Assembly (NCBI GenBank): GCA_003996215.1
Contig: QJPP01000858.1
Location: forward strand, 248,001 to 312,000
Reading direction: 5' to 3'
Length of the DNA: 64,000 nucleotides
Origin: Jaltomata sinuosa
Lineage: Eukaryota > Streptophyta > Magnoliopsida > Solanales > Solanaceae
The notes beneath the pieces were generated by a model, which did no database searches, had not been told where the DNA came from, and saw only the letters and a list, made by a program, of their open reading frames with translations. The position numbers were made by a program, and so were the translations under genes. Shown here piece by piece: positions 11,601 to 22,800 of this stretch (position 1 is its first letter; each line of letters opens with the position of its first letter).

Positions 11601-12707
11601 AGAACAAACACATTTGTGAACCTTCAAATTTCTTTTGACATCCCACTCCAAGTTCACCAAATTGTTCCCACATTGATTGCTACTAGTATTTTACATTTAA
11701 CTAATGATCCGTGACAACAGTGCAGATCCAGAGTGTTAGTTGCGGCCTTGCGGGTTCACAGAAACCCAGTAGCTTTTGTTCAAACTTTGTTTACGTATTT
11801 AAATATCCACTAAATATCTATAAATATTTGATTTTGAACCCAGTTATTATTGCATATTAACTTGAGGTTGTTGCAGAACCCATAAACTTCAAATCCTGAA
11901 TCCGCGCCTATGAGTGACAAGCAATCATTTTCCATTAAAATTACTAAAGTTCAAATCTTTCAGGAAAATCTCGGGTTTCTACCACTTCTCTAATGCACAA
12001 CCCCACTAATAAAGATTACACACTTATATAACCGAGGGAAGAAACAAAATACTCCCTCCATTTCAATTTATTTGTCATCCTTTTTAATTTGTTTCAAAGA
12101 AAATGTCTTTTTTTCTTTTTTTAGCAAGTCTTTACTTCTAACTTTCCACGTGACATGCTTAAGACAACAAGATTAAGGGGTCGTTTGGTTGGAAACAAGT
12201 TATCCCGAGATTAGTTATCCCATCACTATGGTATAAATAATCCCGGGACTAACTAATACCTCCAACCAAACGCAGGACAAAATAATCCTGCATTTTATCC
12301 CGGGACTATTATACCTTATACCTCACACCAAACGACCCCTTAAAGGACATTTTGTTACCTTTAAAAGTTTCTTTTACTTTCTTAAACTCTGTATAAAGTC
12401 AAAACCAAACAAACAAATTGAAACAAAAATAGTATACCAACAGCAACAGTGAATTATTATTAGTTACCTTGAAGAATTTGCCAGTGGAATGGCGAGTGTG
12501 GAAGTTGTTCCATGCTACAGAATCTTCTTGAGGGGAAGGCAAAAGGGTATCTTGATGATTATGGGTGGTGGAATTAGGAAAAGGAAGAAAGTGGTGAGCA
12601 AAAGAAGGATTGTTTTCGATCTCTTGCCGAAGTTGGTCCCATTCAAAGTCCTTGGAGTAGTAGTTTGCCGCTGCCATAATTTCTCCTTCCTCTCTTGCTT
12701 CCATCAT
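5666..12707 (-). CDS. METTL6-like: tRNA N3-methylcytidine methyltransferase, METTL6/TRM140 type
   Basis: Seven exons, in transcript order, are 12707-12468, 7900-7791, 6689-6478, 6369-6314, 6198-6096, 6005-5863 and 5779-5666. All have GT..AG borders and matching phases, giving about 325 residues, the family's usual size. Exon 1 ends AWNNFHTRHSTGKFFK and joins ERRYLLKEF. Exon 2 holds SAM-binding motif I (VLEIGCGNGST). Exon 3 has YACDCSEEAL and the QCDFSASGFPNW segment. Exons 4-5 give GGVDFVTLIFTLSAVPLHRM and KPGGLLLFRDYG. Exon 6 gives REYMRSDGTRSYFFCLD, and exon 7 RVWIHGKFQKP. Family members methylate C32 of certain tRNAs to m3C, using SAM. Two adjacent ATG codons (12707 and 12704) are possible starts; an upstream in-frame ATG at 12779 falls inside a repeat and is less likely. 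Intron 1 is about 4.6 kb of repeats. No inactivating change was found in the exons. Confidence 0.9.
7153..7370 (-). mobile_element. RTE LINE / TS-SINE-like 3' end fragment
   Basis: This lies in intron 2 of the methyltransferase gene. The reverse complement reads through a GAGCCGAGGATCTATCAGAAGC stretch and GACCCCACTTGTGGGATTAC, and ends GGGTATGTTGTTG. The same 3' end is carried by the RTE LINE at 19083-27691. In Solanaceae this 3' end is shared by RTE LINEs and the TS SINE family. The 5' part is missing or unrecognisable. Confidence 0.7.
7392..7654. mobile_element. hAT-type MITE in intron 2
   Basis: This 263-bp element has short inverted ends (TAGGGGCG at the left, CGCCTCTA at the right). 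It is flanked by an 8-bp target duplication with one mismatch, ACCGGAGG on the left and ACCGGAGC on the right. An 8-bp duplication and TAGGGG-type ends are typical of non-autonomous hAT elements. It has no coding capacity. Confidence 0.65.
8350..8554. repeat. 102-bp tandem duplication in intron 1
   Basis: Two adjacent units start at 8350 and 8452. Both run from CCAAATTTTTTAAAACCTC to CACTGTATAAGAA and differ at only a few bases. No function is apparent. Confidence 0.85.
8555..12051. other. Repeat-filled part of methyltransferase intron 1
   Basis: No host exon was found here. About 10.38-10.55, 10.78-10.92 and 11.46-11.61 kb contain three diverged copies of one motif series (an ATAGGATTGGAAGCAA-like run, then a GTCAAGCC or CTTGA...GGTTC run), which suggests an old repeat. 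About 11.07-11.22 kb looks like a short LTR: it starts TGTTAGAATAGG, has a CTATAAATAG TATA-like box, and ends near TTTCTCACA. A short frame at 8779-8976 is rich in Arg and Lys, but I do not recognise it. Confidence 0.45.
12052..12432. mobile_element. Stowaway-type MITE, interrupted
   Basis: The left end is CTCCCTCCATTTCAATT, preceded by TA. The right end is a degraded inverted copy (AAATTGAAACAAAAATAG), followed by TA. A TA target duplication with CTCCCTCC ends is the hallmark of Stowaway MITEs of the Tc1/mariner group. It lies in intron 1, about 35 bases inside the exon 1 splice donor, and is split by the element at 12177-12339. Confidence 0.7.
12177..12339. mobile_element. MITE nested inside the Stowaway element
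   Basis: This 163-bp element begins GGGGTCGTTTGGTTGG and ends CCAAACGACCCC, a good terminal inverted repeat. TTAA flanks both ends (12173-12176 and 12340-12343). The duplication could be TTAA or the 3-bp TTA/TAA of PIF/Harbinger (Tourist-like) elements. It has no coding capacity. Confidence 0.75.
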
Positions 12708-12717
12708 GAGTTCGGAA

Positions 12718-12895
12718 CCAAAATAGGATAAAAATCCCATAAGTGACGGATCTATGTGATGTTTTGAAAAAGTGATCAAAATAGTTATAGCCCACTAAAT
12801 TAGTGCGCTATACTCAAACCCACAGACAGAGCAATGTTAACATCGGTTAACTGGTATTGGGGGTATAGCTTACTAATATACCATTAGGAGAATTA
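12718..12895. repeat. Hairpin-bearing repeat, left copy of an inverted pair
   Basis: About 178 bases match the reverse complement of 14366-14548 with scattered mismatches. The copy contains a near-perfect palindrome at 12785-12815 (core CACTAAATTAGTG) and a degraded second palindrome about 80 bases on. Its edge is about 10 bases from the likely start codon of the methyltransferase gene, so it probably supplies the 5' leader or promoter region. The family is not one I can name. Confidence 0.75.
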
Positions 12896-14365
12896 TCAAA
12901 TTTCCTAATTCTGAACTGCATGAAGCCGGTATTGAATTATCCAAGGACAGGATCATTTCAAGTCTTAATTACTCAATTAAATGTTTTCTTTAATTTTATA
13001 GACGTTAACAACCAGCAATATTTATCAAATTGTTAGAATAGGTTACAAATTTCAACCTCTATAAACTTCAGTACATATAGGTTCATAAAGAATGGAAGGT
13101 GGCTCTTAGGTCCTCAATTTATTTGCTTTGAATACCTATTGGATTTGTTATTTGTTGGCAGATCGATTTGTGTAATAATAAAACACTAGCTTGTCTCTCA
13201 TCAATCTTACAAGAATTTTCAATCAACTAATGAAATTTATTTTCCCTATTTTCGTTTAAAAAATTATTTTCCTTATATTTAAGGAACTTGTTTTCCTAAA
13301 GATTTTGACCAATTAAATATATAAAAAAGTTAAAAAGGAAAATGGTTTCCTCGGTACCAAACACACCCCAAGTCTACTCATCAATATTCTTCATTAAAAT
13401 ATTAAAGAAGATTACATGTGTAAAATTTAGAAACGAATTACATGTGCAAATAGATATTAGAGAATTTAAATATAATGATAACGTTATTGTATTGGGTAAA
13501 ATCATTCGGCTAGAGTACGTGGCATCAAAGATGAAGGACACGTGGTGATAGGATCTAAGGGAAGCAAGAAATTATAGGAAGAGCATAATATATCCTCCGA
13601 TCGAAGAAGTGTCCTCAGTCGCACGAGAGAGAGTTCCACTAGGAACGAGCAAACGACATATGACCGGAAGAGAGGGGCACGTGTCCGAGTGACGTGCCCA
13701 AAGAGACAAAAAGGATATATACGCTGACATGATCGTACAGATAGTCTTAACATGGCAGGAATATTGATTGACACCACTAACGACACTATAACAACGTGGC
13801 CGACGTTCATTGGTCTTAGTATTTTAGGGCTTGAACGGAGCCCTCTTATTGGTTGATACTTCATCCTTGTAACTTATAAATAGTTTACTTCTGTCATTTA
13901 CAAAGGCATTCAATTCTAAGCGATACAACAACATTTTTATTCTTGGGCATCAAGTTTCTATTATTTACTTAATTCTTATCTTTAAAAAGCTAATCATTCT
14001 TACTTTCAATCGTTACCGGAAATGAAACATGTGTCTTCAGATGCAACACTTACGATATCATTAAAGCCTGAAGCTTCATATGACTCTTTCTTTTACTTGT
14101 TTTGCCTGTTTTTTTACTTACTAATCTTATAATAATCAATTGCTAGTAATATCCAAATCTTACGAGTTAAGCTAAAACACGTGTTCTTGATTTCATGCAA
14201 ATTTAACTATACTGGGTTTCTGGTAAATTGATGTCCAATGGAATTGTTTGTTGGGATATTTGTGAATTGACTCATTTTTATGAAAGTGAAAGTTGAAGTT
14301 AGATAGGTGTGATAGGCATCACGGGTCCTATAATGGTTATATTCAATACCCACTATTAAACACTT
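12896..14365. other. Segment between the inverted hairpin repeats, LTR-like part
   Basis: No gene is supported. At 13.27-13.38 kb there is a MITE-like end (GGTACCAAACACACCCC). At 13.5-14.0 kb the sequence resembles a plant LTR promoter region: GACGTG and CACGTG boxes, then CTTATAAATAG at 13871-13881, then a run like a transcript leader. No flanking target duplication was found. The long open frame on the - strand here matches nothing recognisable. Confidence 0.4.
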
Positions 14366-14548
14366 CTCCTATAATGGTATAGCGCACTAAATTAGTGCGC
14401 TATACCCCCAATAGCAGTTAATCGACGTTAATATTGCTTCGTCTGTGGGTTTGGGTATAGCGCACTAAATTAGTGCGCTATACCTATTTTGGTCACTTTT
14501 TCAAAATATCACATAGATTCGTCACTTGTGGGATTTTTATCCCTACTT
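14366..14548. repeat. Hairpin-bearing repeat, right copy of an inverted pair
   Basis: This is the inverted partner of 12718-12895. It contains two identical, perfect 31-bp palindromes at 14376-14406 and 14454-14484, each with 15-bp arms around a single A, flanked by GGTATAGCGC and GCGCTATACC. In RNA or single-stranded DNA each would form a strong hairpin. Confidence 0.8.
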
Positions 14549-15204
14549 TGATTCTACACTCTTCCACCATATCTCTCTATATCAGAAAAATGGCTGCACT
14601 ACTCAAACTTGCCACTTTTTCGTTAAAACAAACAAAAAAGGGTCAAATTTCTTGAACCTTTTCCGCTTAACCGTGTGTTTGGATGGTCGTTACTTGTATT
14701 GTGTTGTTAGTTTAAATATCATGTTTATTTTAATTGTTACAACGGTCACGATCGATTTAGTATGATCACATTGTTACCTTATATTTTTTCCTATTTTATC
14801 ATTACTTATTGAAATTATGCATAGACGGTGATGATATGCCAACATTTTAGTTATTATGTGGATTGGAATTTATTTCTTTTTAATCAAGAAATTCATCTGG
14901 AGTCAATCTTTAAATTAATCTTGACTTTCAAGACTCGTGGATGATGAGTTCGTTTCTTTACCCTTCTATACTTAAATATTTCCTTGTTCAATTTTACGGT
15001 CTTATTTAACTTTTTGAGAGTTAAATTATATGAATTTTAACTCACACTTTAAGATGTACTTTTTTATCATATTAATATGAGAAAAATTACAACCTGATTT
15101 TCTAGCTTATTCTTTGAACTTCCATAAGCTGCTGCTTTCTCAATCTTCTTGACAATTTCAAAGAGGTTAATAAAACAAGAACCAAGCATTACATTCCTAG
15201 AAGT
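14549..15204. other. AT-rich spacer
   Basis: I see no gene or clear element in this stretch. Confidence 0.5.
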
Positions 15205-15740
15205 ATATCTGGTTGAAAAAGATTATTCTTTTTATTGATCAGAACTTCTAAAAAGCATTAGTAAAAGGTAATAAAGTTTTGAGACGTAAAGTACACAAAG
15301 TTACCCATAAGAGATCATGTGGGAGAAATAAGTATCAGCTTGAAAGGGCTACAAGTCCTCTTTCATATCAGTAACATTCTTCCTTCTAGTTTCTTGGAAA
15401 ACATGAATATCTACATCTGAATACACAAGTAAAAGTTAACCATCGAAACGTGTGGGTTATCATGTCGATGGAGTGAGATCCATTTCCATCTGTCTAACTC
15501 TTGGTAGGCAAGGCTAGTCGAAGTAAAGCAAATGTTGGCCCGAACATCATGGCTACACGAAAAGCACTCGTCAAAGTTTATGATGTTTGTAACCAAAATA
15601 ACAATGTGATAGCCGATAGGTGCAAAGGTCAAGCTTAAAGACTTCCACAAGGTTTAATTGAGATTGTGTTAGGAACAAGTATCAGCTTGCAAGGATTAAA
15701 AGTCTTCAAATCAGTAACATACTTCCTGTTTCTTGTGGAA

Positions 15741-15777
<37 letters not shown>
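15741..15777. repeat. Run of 37 G
   Basis: This is an uninterrupted homopolymer of 37 G. The matching place in R block II (about 43735) has only six G. It may be a real slippage expansion or an assembly or sequencing artefact. Confidence 0.9.
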
Positions 15778-15779
<2 letters not shown>

Positions 15780-16004
15780 CCCATACCACTATCTGGACAT
15801 ATTTCACTTCAAGCAGGCCTATATAGTTAGATAATGGAAAATTGGCAGTAGCTACATGGTTAGGAAGAAGCTGGTTTCCTCTTAAAAAAGATGTAATACA
15901 ATCTCTAAAAGGGGGTATGATATTAAGGTCTCTTTATGTTCTCTAGGAACCTTTTGAAGTTCTTTTTTTCACCATTAGTACTACACCTCACAAGCCATCA
16001 CTAC

Positions 16005-16525
16005 CACCACCCCTTTAAAGGAGTAGTTGAAGTTCACCGGCTAAGCCTTGTAGGAGAACAAATTTCCTTGTTAGACCATTCATTCCCACCTGTAGGAAAT
16101 CTCTCCCATACTTGTTCCTCTGAATTAGCAGTCAGGGCTATGATCAATGGCCAACTACGGCTGCAGAACTTACACATCCTCAATGCAACTTCAAATCCAT
16201 CCACTTCTGGCATTTGAAGATCCAAGCCGACAACTTTGAAAGGTTGTTAGTGAAGGGCCTAGACCACTCAGGCACCGAAAATCGGTTGAAACACTTTCTG
16301 GTTACCAGTCTATTTACATCATCATCTTCTTGTTGTTAATTGTTATCATCAGCGAGGAGTACATGAAGGCCTCTGAACACTGCTGCAAATTGGTTGCTCC
16401 AAAGGGTTTCTAAGTCAAACATGTGTTTCCTAAAAGATGACTATTTTTGAAATCTCAGAATGAGTGTCATCACTTGCGTGTGGCCCTGAGCATTCAAGGA
16501 CATCCATATATTTCCCGGCATCATC
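16005..16525 (-). pseudogene. Ethylene receptor (subfamily II) last exon, receiver domain
   Basis: On the - strand the exon opens after a TTTTCAG acceptor at 16525 with GNIWMSLNAQGHTQVMTLILRFQ, which is the end of a histidine-kinase-like domain. It continues with FRGLHVLLADD, VNRLVTRK, LDLQMPEVDGFEVALR (the receiver-domain phosphoacceptor region) and SWPLIIALTA. This order is that of ETR2/EIN4-type receptors, which sit in the ER membrane and signal ethylene. An in-frame TAG after ILRFQK, an inserted stretch after LLADD and several frameshifts break it. The partner kinase exon in this part of the array is K1 (31433-32330). Confidence 0.82.
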
Positions 16526-17923
16526 TGAAAATTTTATGCAAAAAAAAGAAAATACAGGTCAGAGTAAACAATATGGAAACCAGGCTATTACTTCATCACT
16601 TTTTTTTATCATGGTAACGTATTTTATATATAAGTAATTATCAGCATTAAAATGCTGGAATCCAAAAGGATATTTACAACATCCTTGTTCTTCTACAAGG
16701 ATCCTCACACTTCTAAAATTACATCATGACTCTATTTTCAGATTTACACCAAAACCCAAAGAGAAGAATGCATTTAGACTTAACACTTTCACAAGCCAAT
16801 TTACCACTTCAAATAGCAGAGGTAAGGAAACTGAACACAAAATAGTTTTCTTGTTTGGATTATATGTTAATATTATAAGCAGCATCTAAAAATTTCTACA
16901 GTGAGACAACAAAAATCAAGAGAAATAATTAATTCAAGGATAAAACTCTTAGCAAAGGAGAAAATGGCGGGGGACCGTGTTCACACTAGTTTCAGCCACA
17001 GTAGGGGTTGTTAAATAAACAAAAGCATACTACAATGGCATTCACAATTTTACATTGAAAAACATGGATGCTACAATTTCAAAGTCACATGTTCTGTAGT
17101 CACACCAGGAGAAAAATCATCTTGAACAATCGGCTGATTCCGATTGGTTTACAGGGTCTTGCCTTGACAGAGAGCATGAAGTCATACTGAATGCACTCCT
17201 TAATTTTACACACTTCTTATGAAGGTTCATTCAGTAAAAGCGAATACAACTTAAATCCCAAACACTGAAGTTCCATTGTTAAGAATAAGAAGGTAAAGGA
17301 CAATATGTAGCAGTGTTGTCTGCAGAAGCCCAAGGCTGAAAGGAGTGCCAATTGCATTGGAAGTTATATATGATACAGAGGCAGTGAAGGTATATATCTG
17401 AAACGTGTGATGAGTAATGTATCATGTGAATATCTAAAAGTAGCATAGCACCCATTCATAGTCAGAGGCTACTATTTTGTCACATTAAACCTAGACATAA
17501 AATTGAGCTCCCAGAAGCTCAACCAGCGAATTTTCTTCTTCAATCTTCCTATTTAGCTGATTTAACATATACATACAAGTACCGCGTCCCAGTCTATCTC
17601 ACCCATTAAGGCTCTAAAACAGGTACCACTTGTTCAAGGCTTATGTTGGAATTTCTTAAGTTCTGCTACTAGCATTTTCAAGAGAAGAAATCCTGAACTT
17701 TCCCTGCTCACTTTGGATTTAGTTTAAGAGATACAAGGTCAGCCACAAACCAGCAAACACTATTCTTCCCCCCTCTCTCCCTCCCTGACACCCAGACCTG
17801 ATGCATGCAGATGTGAGCTCTACATATCTATCCATGTGATTCTTTGAATGAAGATGCTTGTATATTGTTACACATTAGGAACTGAAGTGAAGATAACGAA
17901 CATCTAGTACACATCTTTTGCAT

Positions 17924-18153
17924 CCAAGGGTATGACCTAGTGGTCAATGAAGTGAATTGAGAACCATGAGATCTCAGGTTCAAAACCCATCGGAGGCAAG
18001 AACACTAAGTAATTTCTTTCCATCAGTCCAAGCTTTGTCTAGCTTTGGAAGGCAGAGTTACCCGGTACCTGCGAAGGTGGAAGGTGGCAAGTATCCCATG
18101 GAAATCGTCGAGGTGCGCGCAAGCTAGCCCGTACACCATGGTTATCAAAAAAA
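17924..18153 (+). mobile_element. tRNA-derived SINE
   Basis: The 5' part has an A-box-like GACCTAGTGG and a B-box-like GGTTCAAAACC about 45 bases later, the internal RNA polymerase III promoter of tRNA-derived SINEs. It ends in a short A-rich tail after GTACACCATGGTTATC. A second copy lies at 45732-45972 in the duplicated block. The clover-leaf is not complete, so this is not a tRNA gene. Confidence 0.7.
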
Positions 18154-18419
18154 GAAGAAGATAAAATCAGTCCTACTCATGTCAACCCTTACCGTGATAA
18201 GCATGACTTGCATGCTATGTATTCAGTAGTCAGTCTCGGGTTTCTGATCTCTCCATATGTCAATGTTTTTCAGAGGTGAAACAGATTCTAAGGAAATTTC
18301 AAATAACTTCTTTTCAAGTCACACGGATTCCAATTGCATATAGATTCTCCCTTCAAAATGCTTCCACTAGAACATAAACACAAAGAGGTTGAATGCCAGC
18401 ATAAAATGAATATATGGAA

Positions 18420-19067
18420 GATTAGTTTACAGATATTGAAAATATTGATTTAACATTCTGTAACAAGGGACAGAATTAAAGTGAAAAAGATATTTTGTTG
18501 CCATTGTGAAATGACTAACTTTTTTCTTATCTGAAGAACCACGTTGAGGATCTTATCGGTTAGAAGTATTTATTACAGTAACAACAACAAGAACAACTAC
18601 ATACCCAGTATATTCACACAAAGTGGGGTCAGGGGAGGGTAGAGGGGAGGGTAGAGTGTACGCAGTCCGTACCACTACCTCAGAAGTTACCAATAAGATC
18701 CTCAACTTGTAACTTCAGATAAGCAAAATGAAGAATAAGCACTATCAATTGCCTGCCAAAATAGACTAGTACTTACTTTTGACAGACAGGAGTTCAAGTT
18801 GCAAATCAAGTTTGTTTTGCAATGATCAGATAGTGGGCAAATGAGTCCATAACAGCACCCATTTCATCTCTTAAAAATGAAAAGATATATTTTTTTAGAA
18901 TGGAAGAACTAAGCAATATAAAGAAAACTACGATTACTAATAATAAGACTACTCAAGGATCATGGAGATAGAAACAGTAAACTGAATACTGCAGCTACTT
19001 CAGAAGAGTAGTAATTTAGCATTACAATAGAAACATCACTGCAAGTGCCTGAGTAATTTCTACACCA
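18420..19067. repeat. E0: array spacer segment, with hairpin and RTE 3' fragment
   Basis: This shares sequence with 32.9-33.4, 40.0-40.6, 50.9-51.3 and 57.3-57.9 kb. It has the foldback arms found in all these units (left arm about 18541-18562, right arm about 18689-18710). In this copy the loop has been enlarged by a 5'-truncated RTE/TS-type 3' end (about 18578-18686, CATACCCAG through TACGCAGTCCGTACCAC). Confidence 0.75.
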
Positions 19068-19885
19068 TTCTTAACTACAGCACCCGGGAACATTTGTATT
19101 ATTGAGGTTTACTTTTGAAACAAAGTGATCTATAGAGTAATTCTGTAAACGAGTCTCCGATCAGGCGAAATCTCCAGCAAACATTGCGTCCATTTTCTCT
19201 GGCGAAATCCGCAAGTTCGACAGCCTTCTCCGTCGTCGTTAGGGTTTCCCGGCGCCTCACATTGCCCGTAAAGAGTGGGTGTGGCCGGATAGTACTAGAT
19301 CTATACGGAAGGTCCCAGATCTGACCGGAACAGCAACCTCCGGCGACGACCAAGCCGCCTTTTACTGTCCACGCCGGCGGGTTTGCGGCATATCTCCGGT
19401 GACCCTACTATTTTCTTTTCTTTTCAATTTCCATTCCCGCCTTCTCTTTTCTTCTGTTCTCTTTTTACAGGTAATATTTTGGGAGCTACAGCCAAGCAAC
19501 AAGATTCCGGCGACCAATTTCAGCACCAAAATTTGCCGGAATCTAACAAATCGAGCAAGAAATCTGTCCTTTGTTCTCCCAGCTTAATCCCTTAATTCCG
19601 GTGATTTCTATCCTTGAATCTTTATTTCTTCCAGTTTTATTTGACATTTTCTTTTAATATTATCGCGTTCTTGGTAGACTACTTAGTGTATAATTGGTTG
19701 CTTTTTTGCCGTTGATCCTTTCTTGCATTCTTGCTTGTTGTTTTTAGGGTGCTATGATTCAGAATTTGTTCCATTTAGTATATGGTATATTTACTTTCCT
19801 GCCATCTTCCCTTTTCTTCCAGCCTAGTAAATCTTGTTTGGGATTGTAGTTCCTTGATTATTTTGTTCTGGATTAGAGTGGTTCT

Positions 19886-22800
19886 AAAGCTGCCCGCCGG
19901 ACCGGTACCATTCCGGTACCAGTCCATACCGGTCCGGTCCGTACCGGAATGGAACGGTATGGTTCCGGCCGTTGACCGGAATGGATCGGAATGACCGTTT
20001 CGTACCGGGAAACCGATACCGGTTCATACCGGCAACAAACCGGGTCCGGTCCGGTCCGGTCAACGTTTTATTCCGAATTTATTTTATTTTTTATTTTTTT
20101 AGAAAAAATCTAGCCGTTGGGTAACGGCTATTTCAGCCCCCCAACGGCTAGTTTAGCCCCTCCCCCCCCCCCCCCCCCCCCCCCAACAGCCCCTCCCCGT
20201 TTTTTTCATTATAAATACCCCTTCCCTTTTAAATTTTTATTCATTCATTCAACTCTCATTCTCTCTGAATTTTCATCTCTTAATATTTACAAATTCTATA
20301 ATTATTGTTATTATTTTGCAAGTGAAGTATAATTTGGTGAATTTTGGAGGAGCAATCTTCTTCAAATTTCGGTTATAATCGTCTGTTTTTACGGTAGACG
20401 TTTGGTACATTCGTTCCACTCTTTAGTTTTTAAATTTTTATTCTTGTTTATTAGTTGTGATTTACTTGTGAATTTGTGATTTGTGATTTGTGATTTGTTT
20501 ATTTTAATTTGCTAATTTTATATTTTATTATATTATGGATCCATCTCAAAAAAAATCCAGTAAAAAAGGTATTGTTTCAAGAACAAAAAGTTATGTGAAG
20601 GGTAAAATAGGTAGTGGTTCTTCTAGTTCTTCTCTCCGCCCTGCTCTTCCTCAAATTAGATTTAATATAGATGAATTTACGCATGTTAATGAAACTAATT
20701 TTCCATTTACTACTGATGACCTTATTCCCAACGAAGCTTATGAAAGAATGTATAATGATTTAGAAGATGAATTAAATGAAGAAGTAGAAATGCATGAGGA
20801 TGATGATTTAGAAGAAACTGATACACCGACTAGTCCCTTTATTGCCCCCTCCCCCACTATTCCCGAAGCTCCAACTCAGGATAATCCTCAAGTTAGAGCT
20901 AATCTTCCCCCTGTTGCTCCGGTGAGGGGTAAGACCAAGCCACAACGTCCTTTAAAATCAGTTGTGTGAAAATTTTATTTTTTAAATGAAGAAAAAACTG
21001 TGTCTACGTGTCGTATTTGTAAACAAACTTGGAAATATCTATCTGGTGCTAGTGGAGGTTCGACTGGGGGATTAAAATCTCATTTGGTTAGGAAACATCC
21101 GAGAGAGTGGCAAACATATCTAGCTACTCAAGGTGAAACTGTTGGCTCTAGCGTTGGACCCTTTGTTGGCGGGTCAAACATGATTCAAACTTCACTAAAT
21201 CCTTCAAACCCTGCTGGTCATGTTTCACAACGGCCCTATAATAGGGACCGTGATCGTGAAAATTTTGCTAAAATGGTTGTTGTTTGTGGTTTGCCTTTTA
21301 ATTTTGGAGAACATGATGGTTTTATAAGATATATTCGGGATACATTTTATCCCAGTTTTGAAGGTATTACAAGAAGCATGGTAAAAAGAGATATTTTTGA
21401 ATTTTATGAAAAACATATGCAATATCTTCGTAAATATTTTTATATGATGGATTGTAGGGCTTCTATTACCACTGATATGGGTCGTAGTCCTAACGGATTT
21501 GATTATTTAACTGTTACTGCACATTGGATTGATTATAAATGGATAATGCAAAAAAGAATTATCGCTTATAAAATTTGTGAACACAAAAAAACTGGTACTT
21601 ATATTGCTTCAAGTGTGTTAAAAATTTTACAACGTTTTTATCTTATTGATAAAGTGATTAGTATTACTTTAGATAATGCTTCTGCTAATTTAAATGCTAT
21701 GACTATGCTAGAAACTAGACTTTGTCCAATTAGTAAATATGCTTTTCATATCAAATGTGGTGCACATATATTAAATTTAGTTGTGAAAGATGGTATTAGG
21801 GTATTTGATAGTTGTATTGATAAAGTTGAAAATGCAATTTTTTGGATTTTTCATATGAATAATAATAGTAGAATTCAACAATATAAAGATTTTTGTAAAT
21901 TGTGTGAAGTTCCATTTAGAAAAGTTCCAAAGCATGTTACAACTAGATGAAATTCTTTTTATGAAATGCTTGAAGTTGCTTATAAGTATAAAAAGCCTAT
22001 TACTATGATGTTTAATAGTCATAATGCTTATCCTGATGATAAACTTGCGGACAGTGATTAGGATGCAGTAGAAGCACTTAAAATCTTTTTAAAATCATTT
22101 TATGATGCTACCAAAACTTTTTCTGGAACATATTATCCTACTATTAGTGAAATTTTAATACATATTTGGAATATTTCATGCCTTTTTGCTATGTATAAAC
22201 AAAATTCATATTTTAAGGATTCTATTGAAGCTATGATTAAAAATATTTAAAATATTTTTTTCCTATTCCCCAAATTTATTTAACTGCAATTCTTTTTAAC
22301 CCGAAATATAAAGAAGTTGGTGCAAAAGCTTTAGTTAGAGAAATTTATACTAATTTAAATATTTCACCACAAGAAACACCGAATTTAATAACATGTCAAG
22401 ATAGTATTAAAATTTGTGCTAAGGAAATGTATGACAAATATACTGTGACCTTAGAAAATCTTGATCATGCCTCTCAAACTTCTACGTCGAGATCAGGTGT
22501 CCATGGTAAAGCAAGATCACATCTTGGTCTTGATTTTTCTAGTAAGTGTGAATTTCTAAGTATCTTGAACATGGTGTTGATAATATTCCAACTACGGATG
22601 GCATACCACAGCTATTGGATTGGTGGAAATGTCGTAAAGAACTCTTTCCAAAACTTAGCAAGATGGTGAGAGACGTGCTAGTTATTCAAGAATCGTCAGT
22701 TGCTTCGGAGCAAGCTTTCAGCGCGGCAAGATTTCAAATTGGAGACCATAGATATTCCTTAGCAGAAGACAGTTTGGAGGTATCGGTGTTGTTTAGAGAT

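Larger units (their letters stand above)
15205..18418. repeat. R block I: receiver-exon block, duplicated at 43.2-46.2 kb
   Basis: This block aligns collinearly with about 43195-46231, from GATCAGAACT at the left to ATGAATATATGGAAGATT at the right. It contains the ethylene-receptor receiver exon pseudogene (16005-16525), about 1.4 kb of further shared sequence with no recognisable gene, and a SINE near the right end. The SINE is present in both copies, so it inserted before the block was duplicated. Confidence 0.85.

Noticed and set aside
13502..13864. 120-codon open frame on the - strand as a gene
   Set aside because: No recognisable motif. It lies across an LTR-like promoter region and has no splice or start context that supports coding.
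17924..18153. A tRNA gene, because of A-box and B-box sequences
   Set aside because: No full clover-leaf or anticodon stem. The length, A-rich tail and second copy fit a SINE.
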